Part shown: positions 55,994 to 64,000 of the stretch, one piece after another | Layout of the letters: each line of letters opens with the position of its first letter | Numbering within the stretch: the first letter of the stretch is position 1 | Source of the DNA: Pseudomonas viridiflava | Lineage (GTDB): Bacteria; Pseudomonadota; Gammaproteobacteria; Pseudomonadales; Pseudomonadaceae | Reading direction: 5' to 3' | Assembly: GCF_900573885.1 (NCBI RefSeq) | Contig: NZ_UPSE01000346.1 | Location: 186,001 to 250,000, forward strand | Length of the DNA: 64,000 nt | Translations under genes and position numbers: made by a program | The notes under the pieces: generated by a model | What the model was told of the DNA's origin: nothing | The model's input: only the letters and a program-made list of their open reading frames with translations | Database searches by the model: none

Positions 55994-57409
55994 TCAGCGA
56001 TTCACCGGCGCCACAAACGTACTCACCCCCGCCACACGACTGCCCGGCACATCCACATCCCTCAACTCAAAATGCACTTTCTCGGAAATACTCGCCGGCC
56101 GTTCTGCGGTCAGCACCACGCTCAGCGGCACGTCGGTAATCTCGCCGGGCGCCAGTTGCATGGTGGTGTTGCCGCGCAGTTCGTAGGGGCCGTCGCCGGT
56201 GAGGGCGAGTTGGTAGTGGCGGGTCTGTTGGGTTTTGTTGATGACTTTGAAGCTGTAGATATTTTCGATCTGCCCGGCGCTGTTTTCGCGGAACAGGCCA
56301 CGGTCGCGGGTGATGTCGAGGGACAGCTGCGGCCGGGCGTCGAGCGTCCAGACGAAGGCGCCGATCATCAGCAGCAACGCAGCGCCATAGCTCACCAGCC
56401 GGGGCCGCAAAAAGCGGGTTTTTTTGCCAGTCAGCGAGCGTTCGGAGCGGTAGCCGATCAGGCCGCGGGCGTAGCCCATTTTGTCCATCACCGAGTCGCA
56501 GGCGTCGATGCACGCGCCGCAGCTGATGCAGTCCAGTTGCAGGCCGTCGCGGATGTCGATGCCGGTGGGGCACACCTGTACGCACACGGTGCAGTCGATG
56601 CAGTCGCCCAGGCCAACGCTTTGCGGCACCACGTCGCGGCGGCGGGCGCCTCGGTTTTCGCCACGGGCGGCGTCGTAGCTGACCAGCAGGGTGTCTTTGT
56701 CGAACATCACGCTCTGAAAGCGCGAGTACGGGCACATGTGCAGGCACACTTTCTCCCGCAGCCAGCCGGCGTTCAGGTAGGTGGCGGCGGTGAAGAAGAA
56801 CAGCCAGGTGGCGCTGCCGCTGTCGAGGCTGAACGTCACCAGTTCATGGGTGAGGTCACGCACCGGTACGAAGTAGCCGATAAAGCCGACCGCCGTTGCC
56901 ACGCTGACAGCCAGCCACAAGCCGTGCTTGGCGCTGCGGCGTAGCACTTTGTTGACCGACCACGGCGCGGCGTCGAGTTTGATGCGTTGGCTGCGATCGC
57001 CTTCGGTGACTTTTTCCGCCCACATGAACACCCAGGTCCACACGCTTTGCGGGCAGGTGTAGCCGCACCACACGCGGCCGGCGAATACGGTGATGGCGAA
57101 CAGGCCGAAGGCGGCGATGATCAGCAGGGCCGACAGCAGAATGAAATCCTGCGGCCAGAAGGTCGCGCCGAAAATGTAAAAGCGCTGGCCGGACAAGTCC
57201 CAGAGCACGGCCTGGCGACCGTCCCAGTTCAGCCACGCGGTGCCGAAGAAAATCAGGAACAGCAGCCCCGCGCCATACAGGCGCAGGTTGCGAAACAGGC
57301 CAGTAAAGGCGCGGGTATGGATCGGCCCGCCGGCTTGCGCCGGGGTGAGGCGCAGTGGCTGGCGCGGGTCAATGGTTTCAAGCAGTTGCGCGGGAATACG
57401 GTCGGTCAT
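55994..57409 (-). CDS. ccoG: Cytochrome oxidase accessory protein CcoG (RdxA/FixG)
   Basis: 471 residues from ATG 57409; ATG 57421 would add four residues. It is an inner-membrane protein with about five helices and two ferredoxin-type 4Fe-4S motifs: CIDCTVCVQVCPTGIDI and CISCGACIDACDS. Other Cys pairs are CGYTCPQSVW and CLHMCPYSR. The C-terminal Ig-like domain (about 360-471) is periplasmic. CcoG helps copper reduction during cbb3 oxidase assembly. No ccoNOPQ genes are near, so this is an orphan copy. Confidence 0.92.
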   Translation of the reverse strand: MTDRIPAQLLETIDPRQPLRLTPAQAGGPIHTRAFTGLFRNLRLYGAGLLFLIFFGTAWLNWDGRQAVLWDLSGQRFYIFGATFWPQDFILLSALLIIAAFGLFAITVFAGRVWCGYTCPQSVWTWVFMWAEKVTEGDRSQRIKLDAAPWSVNKVLRRSAKHGLWLAVSVATAVGFIGYFVPVRDLTHELVTFSLDSGSATWLFFFTAATYLNAGWLREKVCLHMCPYSRFQSVMFDKDTLLVSYDAARGENRGARRRDVVPQSVGLGDCIDCTVCVQVCPTGIDIRDGLQLDCISCGACIDACDSVMDKMGYARGLIGYRSERSLTGKKTRFLRPRLVSYGAALLLMIGAFVWTLDARPQLSLDITRDRGLFRENSAGQIENIYSFKVINKTQQTRHYQLALTGDGPYELRGNTTMQLAPGEITDVPLSVVLTAERPASISEKVHFELRDVDVPGSRVAGVSTFVAPVNR

Positions 57410-57515
57410 GGCTGGCCCCATCAGGCTCTTTTTCAGGCGTGGCCATGATGGGGCGGCATCTGCTCCGATAACAGACTCAGGTTTAGCGGAAAAAACCGGA
57501 TCAGATGGTTTTTCG

Positions 57516-58328
57516 TCAGCTCAATTCGAGCCAGATCGGCGCGTGGTCGGAAGGTTTTTCCATGCCGCGCAGGTCGTAGTCGATGCCAGCGTCTTTGAGG
57601 CGGCTCAGCAGCGGGGCGCTGGCCAGAATCACGTCGATGCGCAGGCCGCGTTTAGGCTCGTCTTCAAAACCCCGGCTGCGGTAGTCGAACCAGCTGAAGC
57701 GGTCGTTTACGTCCGGGTGCAGGTGGCGGAAGGAATCCACCAGGCCCCAGCCTTTCAAGGTTTCCAGCCATTCGCGCTCTTCGGGCAGGAAGCTGCATTT
57801 GCCGGTTTTAAGCCAGCGCAGGCGATTCACTTCGCCAATGCCGATGTCGCAGTCTTGCGGAGAAATATTGATGTCGCCCATCACCACTACCGCCTGGTCC
57901 GGCGAGAACTGCGTGGTGAGCAGGGTTTGCAGGTCGGCGTAGAAGCGCTGTTTGGCCGGGAATTTGGTCGGGTGATCGCGGCTTTCGCCCTGCGGGAAAT
58001 AGCCATTCATCACAGTGACGGGCTGGCCGTTTTCATCGGCAAAGGTGCCGTAGATGAAGCGGCGCTGGGCCTCTTCTTCGTCGCCAGGAAAGCCTTTGTG
58101 CAGCGACAGCGGCGCCTGGCGCGAAAGCAGCGCGACACCGTAATGGCCTTTCTGCCCGTGCCAGCTCACGTGATAGCCCAGGGATTCGATTTCAGCGAAG
58201 GGGAATTGCTCGTCCGCCACCTTGGTTTCCTGCAGGCCGATGACGTCGGGCTGGTGTTTTTCGATCAACGCCGCCAGTTGATGGGGGCGGGCGCGCAGGC
58301 CGTTGATGTTGAAGGAAACGATCTTCAT
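57516..58328 (-). CDS. xthA: Exodeoxyribonuclease III
   Basis: 270 residues from ATG 58328; the frame extends 69 codons upstream with no support. Metal and catalytic motifs are present: [27 protein letters not shown] and [11 protein letters not shown] endonuclease and 3'-5' exonuclease in base excision repair, cytoplasmic. The length matches E. coli XthA (268). It is divergent from a GNAT gene with a 230-bp gap. Confidence 0.94.
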   Translation of the reverse strand: MKIVSFNINGLRARPHQLAALIEKHQPDVIGLQETKVADEQFPFAEIESLGYHVSWHGQKGHYGVALLSRQAPLSLHKGFPGDEEEAQRRFIYGTFADENGQPVTVMNGYFPQGESRDHPTKFPAKQRFYADLQTLLTTQFSPDQAVVVMGDINISPQDCDIGIGEVNRLRWLKTGKCSFLPEEREWLETLKGWGLVDSFRHLHPDVNDRFSWFDYRSRGFEDEPKRGLRIDVILASAPLLSRLKDAGIDYDLRGMEKPSDHAPIWLELS

Positions 58329-58559
58329 GGGCGGCAGGTTCTCTTTATGGCGGTCTAGACGGGCAAACAACAAAGCCTGCGATGCTAGCCCATGGCTGGC
58401 GACGGGACCAGCGGCGGCGTGTGGCAGGGGCGCGGCTCTGCTGCTAACGTGAGGTCGGCCCTGATCGATAAACGCCACGCTGAATCCAACAATAAAAACC
58501 GCCTGGAGCCCGCGCCGTTTGTGCGGTGGCGCCAAGGCAGGTGAACCGAGGTACCGTGC

Positions 58560-59213
58560 ATGCCTTCGTCTGTTGCCCTTCCCGCTGCCGAGGTGCGTTT
58601 ACTCGACAGCAGCTTCGTTCGCGAAGCCCGTTCCTTGCTGTACCACGCCTACCGCCACGAGCCGACGTTCGGCTATCTGTTCGAATCCGAACGTCCCGGT
58701 TACGACCAGCGCGTGCGCGCCACGGTGCGCGAACTGGTGCAGCGGCATTTTCTCGAAGACCTGCCGGCCATCGGTCTGATCATTAATGACCGTCTGGTAG
58801 CCCTGGCGCTGATCGCGCCGCCGCAACGGCGCCTGGATATCACCGAAAGCTGGGGCTGGCGCCTGCGCATGTTGCTGACCACCGGCCTGCGTTGCACCAA
58901 GCGTTACCTGCACTACCACGACGCCGTGCTCGCCAGCCTGCCGCCGGGGCAATACCACGTGTTGCCACTGCTGGGCGTGCACCCGGAATTTCAGGGCAAG
59001 CACTTGGGCGAACAGCTGCTGGTAGCGTTGCACGATTGGTGCGCGGAAGACGAAACGTCCCTGGGCGTGGTGCTCGATACTGGCAACCCGCGTTACCTGG
59101 ATTTCTACAAACGCCAAGGTTATGAAGAAATTGGCGAAGTGGCGGTGGGACCGATTCACGAGCATGTGTTCTTTCACGCTAACCCTCAGCAAATCGCCCG
59201 CGCCAGCGCTTGA
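58560..59213 (+). CDS. GNAT-family acetyltransferase
   Basis: 217 residues. The acetyl-CoA loop lies in [20 protein letters not shown] (the Q-x-x-G/A-x-G/L type loop), and [20 protein letters not shown] and IGEVAVG are typical C-terminal GNAT strands. The substrate cannot be told. It lies between xthA and tamA, an order I recall in P. aeruginosa. Confidence 0.88.
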   Translation: MPSSVALPAAEVRLLDSSFVREARSLLYHAYRHEPTFGYLFESERPGYDQRVRATVRELVQRHFLEDLPAIGLIINDRLVALALIAPPQRRLDITESWGWRLRMLLTTGLRCTKRYLHYHDAVLASLPPGQYHVLPLLGVHPEFQGKHLGEQLLVALHDWCAEDETSLGVVLDTGNPRYLDFYKRQGYEEIGEVAVGPIHEHVFFHANPQQIARASA

Positions 59214-59279
59214 ACGCGGTCGCTACCGTGGCGCCGACCGCTCTGGAGCGGCCCGGCGCCCGTGTTAGCATCCGTGCCC

Positions 59280-61010
59280 ATGACTTTTCACCGATCAATC
59301 GGGCTGGCGTTGGCGCTGTTGCTCACGGCCACCACAGCCCTCGCGCAAACCCAACTGAGCGTGCGCATCAAGCCGGCCAACGAGGCGCTCAAAGCCAACG
59401 TCAGCGGCTATGTGGGCGATCTGGGTGAACGTGACGAACAGGCCTTGCAGCGCTTCAGTCGCGGCGCCGAAGTGCAGGCGCGCAAAGCGCTGGAGGCGCT
59501 GGGCTATTACCAGGCGCAAATCAGCAGCGAGGTCGACCGCAACGACCGCGGCCCGCGCCTTATCCTGCGGATCGAGCCCGGCGAGCCGGTGCATGTGCGC
59601 AACGTCACGGTGCGTATCGACGGCCCGGCCGCGCAGTTACCTGCCTTTCGCGTACCGGCCAGCAGCGAGCTGCGCAGCGGCGCGGTGCTCAATCACGGCC
59701 ACTACGAAGATGCCAAACGGCTGATCCAGAATCAGGCCTCGCGCTATGGCTTTTTCAGCGGCCGTTTCACCTCGCAGCGAATGGCGATTGACCCGGTTGC
59801 CGGGGTCGCGGATATCGAGCTGATTTACGCCAGTGGCCCGCGCTACTACTTCGGCCCCAGCCAATTCAGCGGCGACCAGACCTTTGACGAGCAACTGCTG
59901 CAGCGCATGGTGCCGTTCAAACCGGGCACCGCCTATGACGCCGACCTCATCGCCAAGCTTTACCAGAACCTGCAAGGCAGCGGCTACTTCGACAGCGTGC
60001 GGGTCGATGCCGCGCCGGTTCAGGGCAGCGGCGAACAGGTGCCGGTGAAGATAGACCTGGTCACCCGCGAACCGCGTACGGTGGGTATCGGCCTGGGTTT
60101 TTCCACCGACGTCGGCCCGCGTGCGCGCTTCAACTGGACCCGCCACTGGGCGAACCCGCAAGGACACAGCTACGGCACGGAAATGGAAATATCCGCGCCG
60201 CGGCAGAACATCGGCCTGTGGTACGACATTCCCGGCAACCCGCCGCTGACCGACAAAACCCGTTGGGCCGGCGGCTACCAATACGAGGAACTGGCCAACA
60301 CCGACAGCCTCAGCCGCCTGCTCACGGTCGGCCCCGAGTGGCACAGCAAGCTCGACAGCGGCTGGCAGCAAGTGCTCTCGCTCAAGCTGCAGCGCGAGGA
60401 ATATCGCCTTGGCAGCGACAACGGCCTGAGCACGCTGTTGATGCCCGGCGTCAGTTATTCCTACCTGCACAGCGACAACACCATCGACCCCGCCAACGGC
60501 TACCGCCTGCAATTCGAGGCGTCGGTGGCCAAGGACGGGCTGATCTCCGACAGCAATCTTGTTTACGGCACGGCGCTCGCCAAAGGTCTGACCACGCTGT
60601 GGGACAAGCACCGTTTTCTCGGCCGCATTCAATTCGGCGGCAGCGCCACCGACGACTACAAAGCCGTGCCACCGTCGCTGCGGTTTTTTGCCGGCGGCGA
60701 CCAGAGCGTGCGCGGTTACGACTACCAGTCGCTGTCGCCGGAAAACAATGAGGGCGACCGCATTGGCGGCCGCTACCTGGTCGCCGGCAGCGTGGAATAC
60801 CAATACGCCTTTGCCGAGCGCTGGCGCTGGGCAACCTTTGTCGACCAGGGCAATGCCTTTCAGAATCTGGAAATTCCCACCCTCAAAACGGGCGTCGGCA
60901 TGGGCGTGCGCTGGATTTCTCCGGTCGGCCCGATCCGTCTCGACCTGGCCCGGGCGCTGGATGACGACGGCGGCTTTCGCCTGCATTTCTCCATGGGGCC
61001 GGAGCTGTGA
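59280..61010 (+). CDS. tamA: Outer-membrane translocation module TamA
   Basis: 576 residues from ATG 59280, with a signal peptide (IGLALALLLTATTALAQ). It has three POTRA domains (about 25-265) and then an Omp85 barrel with the loop-6 motif in FFAGGDQSVRGYDYQSLSP. It ends FRLHFSMGPEL. Forms the TAM complex with TamB, which is encoded next, for lipid or barrel-protein insertion at the outer membrane. The tamB GTG start overlaps its stop by 4 bases. Confidence 0.94.
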   Translation: MTFHRSIGLALALLLTATTALAQTQLSVRIKPANEALKANVSGYVGDLGERDEQALQRFSRGAEVQARKALEALGYYQAQISSEVDRNDRGPRLILRIEPGEPVHVRNVTVRIDGPAAQLPAFRVPASSELRSGAVLNHGHYEDAKRLIQNQASRYGFFSGRFTSQRMAIDPVAGVADIELIYASGPRYYFGPSQFSGDQTFDEQLLQRMVPFKPGTAYDADLIAKLYQNLQGSGYFDSVRVDAAPVQGSGEQVPVKIDLVTREPRTVGIGLGFSTDVGPRARFNWTRHWANPQGHSYGTEMEISAPRQNIGLWYDIPGNPPLTDKTRWAGGYQYEELANTDSLSRLLTVGPEWHSKLDSGWQQVLSLKLQREEYRLGSDNGLSTLLMPGVSYSYLHSDNTIDPANGYRLQFEASVAKDGLISDSNLVYGTALAKGLTTLWDKHRFLGRIQFGGSATDDYKAVPPSLRFFAGGDQSVRGYDYQSLSPENNEGDRIGGRYLVAGSVEYQYAFAERWRWATFVDQGNAFQNLEIPTLKTGVGMGVRWISPVGPIRLDLARALDDDGGFRLHFSMGPEL

Positions 61011-64000
61011 GGGTGCTCAAACGCGTGAGCTGGGCGCTGCTCGCTGTGGTGCTGAGCACGGTGCTGGTGGCGGCGGTAGTGCTTGGCACCGAGGGCGGCA
61101 GTCGCTGGCTAGTGGCGAAAATTCCGGGCGTGCAGGTGGACGCATTCGCAGGCCGCCTCGGCGGTGCGTGGAGCGCGGTACGCGTGGTGTGGCAACAGCC
61201 GGGCGATGAGGTGGCGCTGACAGACGTGAGCGTCGAGTGGTCGCCGTCGTGCTTGCTGACGTTGACGCTGTGCATCGACCACCTTTACGCCCAACAAGTG
61301 ACGCTGCAATTCGCCAGCAGCGAGAGCAGCGACGACACGCCGTTCGCGTTGCCCGCGCTCAACCTGCCGCTGTCGCTGCAACTGGGCGACATTCAGGTAG
61401 GCAGCATTCTTTACAACGGCGGCGAGCAGGCGAGCCAGCTCGAACTGGTGGCGCACTGGAACGCAGCCGGCATGCAAATCGAACGCTTGCGTGGCGCCAG
61501 CAATGGCGTGGCGCTGGATGTGCACGGTTCGCTCGACCCCAACGGCCAATGGCCGCTGAACCTGCAAGGCCGTGTGCAACTGCCGGCCCCCGATGCGCAG
61601 CCCTGGGACCTGGCAGTGCACATCGACGGCGACCTGCAGAACAGCCTGGCAGTGACGGCCGCCAGCTCCGGCTACCTGACGGCAACGCTCAACGGCAGCG
61701 TGCAGCCGCTGGCCGATGGCCTGCCAGCGCAGGTAAAAATCAGCGCCGAGCAGTTCACTGCCAACGCCAGCATGCCGGCGCTCAAGGCCATCGAACTGAG
61801 CGCCGCCGGTACGCTGAGTGCGGGTTATCAGGTGAACGGCACGGCAGCTGTGACGGCGCAGAATGGCGATATTCCGCTGACCTTGGCTGGCCTTGTCACA
61901 GCCACCGGCGCCGATATTCAAGCGCTGACGCTGCAAGCCGCAGAGGCGCAGCACATCACCGTCAATGGCCGTCTGGATTGGCAGAGCGACTTTAGCGCCG
62001 ACGCCGAGTTCACCTGGCTGGACTTCCCCTGGCGTCGCTTGCTGCCCGAGGTGGAGGAACCCGCCGTCACGCTGCACAAGCTGGCCGGGCAGGTGCATCT
62101 TCAGAACGGCAACTACCTCGGCCATTTCGCCGCCGAACTCAACGGCCCCGCCGGCGCGTTCAGCCTGAACAGCCCGGTGAGCGGCGATTTCAGTCAGGTG
62201 CATTTCGTCAGCCTGCAACTGCAAGCCGGGCAGGGCTCAGCCGAAGGGCAGGTGACACTGGGCTTTGTCGACGGCATTCGCTGGGACAGCCGCTTGCAGC
62301 TCAGCAAGCTCGACCCCGCGTATTGGCTGGCAGAACTGCCCGGTACGCTCGGCGGCACCCTGGTCAGCCAGGGCGAATACCGCGAGCACCTGAAACTGAG
62401 TGCCGACCTCGACCTCAACGGCCGCCTGCGTGGGCAACCCGCTGTGGTTCAGGTGCAGGCAGCGGGCGAGGGCGAGCGCTGGACGGTCGACAAGCTGGCG
62501 CTGCGCCTGGGCGATAACCGCGTGCAGGGCCAGGGCAATCTGGACCAGCGGCTGGCCGGACAACTGACCCTGGCCATGCCCCGTCTCGGCCAACTGTGGC
62601 CGCACCTGGCGGGCCAGTTGAATGGCCAGCTTGACCTCGCCGGCACCCTGCAAGCGCCGCAAGGCCAACTGAAACTGCGCGGTACCCAACTGGCCTATCA
62701 GCAGCAGAAAATCGCCACGCTGGATGTGGCCGCCGCGCTCGACAGCCAGCAGCGCGGCAGCCTGGAACTGACCGGCACCGCGATCAAAAATGGCGACACC
62801 GACCTCGGCCGTCTGCATCTGGTCGGCAGCGGCAATCGCCAGCAGCAACGTGTGGCGGTCGATCTCACTGGCGACAAATTGAAGGTCAACGTCGCCGCCG
62901 ACGGCACCCTGGCGCCGAACTTCGACTGGCGCGGGCGCATCGCCAGCGGCCATGTTGAAACAGCCGGGCAGGTGTGGACGTTGCAGCAAGCGGCCGCGCT
63001 GCAGCGCCTGGCGAACGGGCAGGTGAGCCTGGGCGCCCATTGCTGGCTGAGCGGCGAAGCCAGCCTGTGTGGCGACGAACAACGGTTGCTGCCCGAGCCG
63101 CGTTTGCGCTGGCGACTGCGCGATTTCCCGATGCAAACGCTGGCGCAATGGTGGCCGGCGGACTTCGCCTGGCAAGGGCAGCTCAACGCCGACCTTTCCC
63201 TGGACCTGCCTGCCAGCGGGCCCAACGGCGACATCCGTCTGGACCTCGGCGCGGGCAACCTGCGGGTGCGCGACAACGGCCAGTGGCTGGATTTGCCCTA
63301 CGACCGCTTCTTGCTCACCAGCCAGTTGCGCCCGCAACGCATCGACTCGCAGCTGGACTTTCATGGCGCCAAGTTGGGCCAGTTGCTCCTGCGTGCGCAG
63401 ATTGACCCGCGGCCAGTGAGTAAACCGCTGTCCGGCAGCTTCGAACTGACCGGACTGGACCTCGGTGTGGCGCGGCCGTTTGTGCCCATGGTTGAGCGGC
63501 TCACCGGGCACCTGAACGGCAGTGGCACGCTGTCGGGCGGTCTGCTGGCGCCGCAAATAAACGGTCGCCTGCTGGTCAGCGATGGCGAAGTCGCCGGCAG
63601 CGAACTGCCGGTCAGCCTGCAAGGGCTGAAGGCCGAGGCGCTGATTGTTGGCGAGCGTCTGCAACTGACCAGTACCTGGCGCAGCGGCGAGGCGGGCGAG
63701 GGCAGCCTGAGCGGGCAACTGGCATGGAACCAGGGGCTGAACATGGACATGCAACTGCGCGGCAGCCGGCTGCCGGTGATTGTGGAGCCGTACGCCAACC
63801 TGGAAGTGCACCCGGACCTCACCCTGCGCCTGGCCGACGAGCGCCTGGCGGTGCAAGGCAAGGTGCGCGTGCCCCGTGGCGCCATCGAAATTCGCCAGTT
63901 GCCGCCGTCCACCGTGAAGGTGTCCGACGATGCACAGGTCGTTGGCGTGCACGACCCCGAAGCGCGGCAAACGCAGGCCATGGCGATGGATATCGACATC
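61007..64000 (+). CDS. tamB: Translocation module TamB, 5' part
   Basis: 998 codons are open from GTG 61007 to the window end; the stop is beyond it. An N-terminal signal anchor (about residues 7-27, VSWALLAVVLSTVLVAAVVLG) is followed by long repetitive beta-rich sequence (AsmA/TamB-type), as expected for the large taco-shaped periplasmic protein. The final residues (VRVPRGAIEIRQLPPS, VSDDAQVVG) resemble the start of the conserved DUF490/TamB C-terminal domain, so about 200 residues are missing. Family proteins span inner to outer membrane and carry lipids. It overlaps tamA by 4 bases. Confidence 0.93.
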   Translation, partial: MRVLKRVSWALLAVVLSTVLVAAVVLGTEGGSRWLVAKIPGVQVDAFAGRLGGAWSAVRVVWQQPGDEVALTDVSVEWSPSCLLTLTLCIDHLYAQQVTLQFASSESSDDTPFALPALNLPLSLQLGDIQVGSILYNGGEQASQLELVAHWNAAGMQIERLRGASNGVALDVHGSLDPNGQWPLNLQGRVQLPAPDAQPWDLAVHIDGDLQNSLAVTAASSGYLTATLNGSVQPLADGLPAQVKISAEQFTANASMPALKAIELSAAGTLSAGYQVNGTAAVTAQNGDIPLTLAGLVTATGADIQALTLQAAEAQHITVNGRLDWQSDFSADAEFTWLDFPWRRLLPEVEEPAVTLHKLAGQVHLQNGNYLGHFAAELNGPAGAFSLNSPVSGDFSQVHFVSLQLQAGQGSAEGQVTLGFVDGIRWDSRLQLSKLDPAYWLAELPGTLGGTLVSQGEYREHLKLSADLDLNGRLRGQPAVVQVQAAGEGERWTVDKLALRLGDNRVQGQGNLDQRLAGQLTLAMPRLGQLWPHLAGQLNGQLDLAGTLQAPQGQLKLRGTQLAYQQQKIATLDVAAALDSQQRGSLELTGTAIKNGDTDLGRLHLVGSGNRQQQRVAVDLTGDKLKVNVAADGTLAPNFDWRGRIASGHVETAGQVWTLQQAAALQRLANGQVSLGAHCWLSGEASLCGDEQRLLPEPRLRWRLRDFPMQTLAQWWPADFAWQGQLNADLSLDLPASGPNGDIRLDLGAGNLRVRDNGQWLDLPYDRFLLTSQLRPQRIDSQLDFHGAKLGQLLLRAQIDPRPVSKPLSGSFELTGLDLGVARPFVPMVERLTGHLNGSGTLSGGLLAPQINGRLLVSDGEVAGSELPVSLQGLKAEALIVGERLQLTSTWRSGEAGEGSLSGQLAWNQGLNMDMQLRGSRLPVIVEPYANLEVHPDLTLRLADERLAVQGKVRVPRGAIEIRQLPPSTVKVSDDAQVVGVHDPEARQTQAMAMDIDI

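Noticed and set aside
62237..63970. 577-codon open frame on the minus strand
   Set aside because: It lies opposite tamB, which is open throughout on the plus strand.

Overview
The window reads as chromosome of a Pseudomonas-type gammaproteobacterium. It is GC-rich, coding-dense and has many 4-base ATGA gene overlaps. It carries a type II secretion (T2SS, Xcp/Gsp) locus of Pseudomonas layout, an Entner-Doudoroff glucose cluster (gap // edd-glk-gltR-gtrS) with a HexR-type operator, a guanidinobutyrase locus with its LysR regulator, and repeats of the Pseudomonas REP type (GTAGGAGCGGCTTTAGCCGCGA). From memory, the gene orders match several separate segments of the P. aeruginosa PAO1 map, so the window looks like a mosaic of conserved blocks. 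I see no insertion sequence, prophage, integrase, CRISPR array or rRNA. The species cannot be fixed from the sequence alone.

Layout. 1-154: 3' end of an SDR oxidoreductase. 274-10806: complete T2SS, with gspC-gspD leftward and gspE-F-G-H-I-J-K-L-M rightward from a shared 270-bp divergent promoter region. 10896-11348: promoter, tRNA-Val, two tRNA-Asp copies on a duplicated 101-bp unit, and a terminator. 11700-16654: a leftward pair (nitrilase-fold membrane protein, then an AraC-family regulator) divergent from fadH and an NTF2-like gene; a 21-bp-spaced direct repeat between them looks like an AraC operator. 16887-25548: housekeeping and poorly known genes (coiled-coil protein, D-cysteine desulfhydrase-like enzyme, cNMP/rhodanese protein, DUF1853, nadK, phosphatase, rhomboid, DUF1315, DUF2797). 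25566-28229: pepN. 28753-35992: DUF1302 / DUF1329 / YCF48-like / RND cluster, a likely envelope transport system.

36141-45590: a leftward run headed by gbuA (guanidinobutyrase), followed by an NTF2-like protein, an NCS1 permease, a three-gene polar amino acid ABC transporter, a 2-ketoarginine decarboxylase-like TPP enzyme and an MBL-fold hydrolase. The LysR gene gbuR is divergent, and a 26-bp near-palindrome lies between. Together these suggest uptake and breakdown of arginine-derived guanidino compounds through 4-guanidinobutyrate to GABA and urea. 45687-47904: Aer-type aerotaxis receptor and a DTW-domain tRNA modification enzyme. 47994-54163: gap and the edd-glk-gltR-gtrS operon. 54160-57409: MocR-type regulator and an orphan ccoG. 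57516-64000: xthA, a GNAT acetyltransferase, tamA and tamB (cut by the window end).

The gaps between genes hold at least four families of dispersed palindromic repeats, including a 110-bp element with inverted halves (one locus has two tandem copies) and a 57-bp tandem array. No strikingly novel system is evident. The best leads are the DUF1302/DUF1329/YCF48/RND cluster, a nitrilase homologue without the catalytic cysteine coupled to an AraC regulator, and three candidate operators. Many long open frames opposite real genes are GC-driven shadows and are left out.
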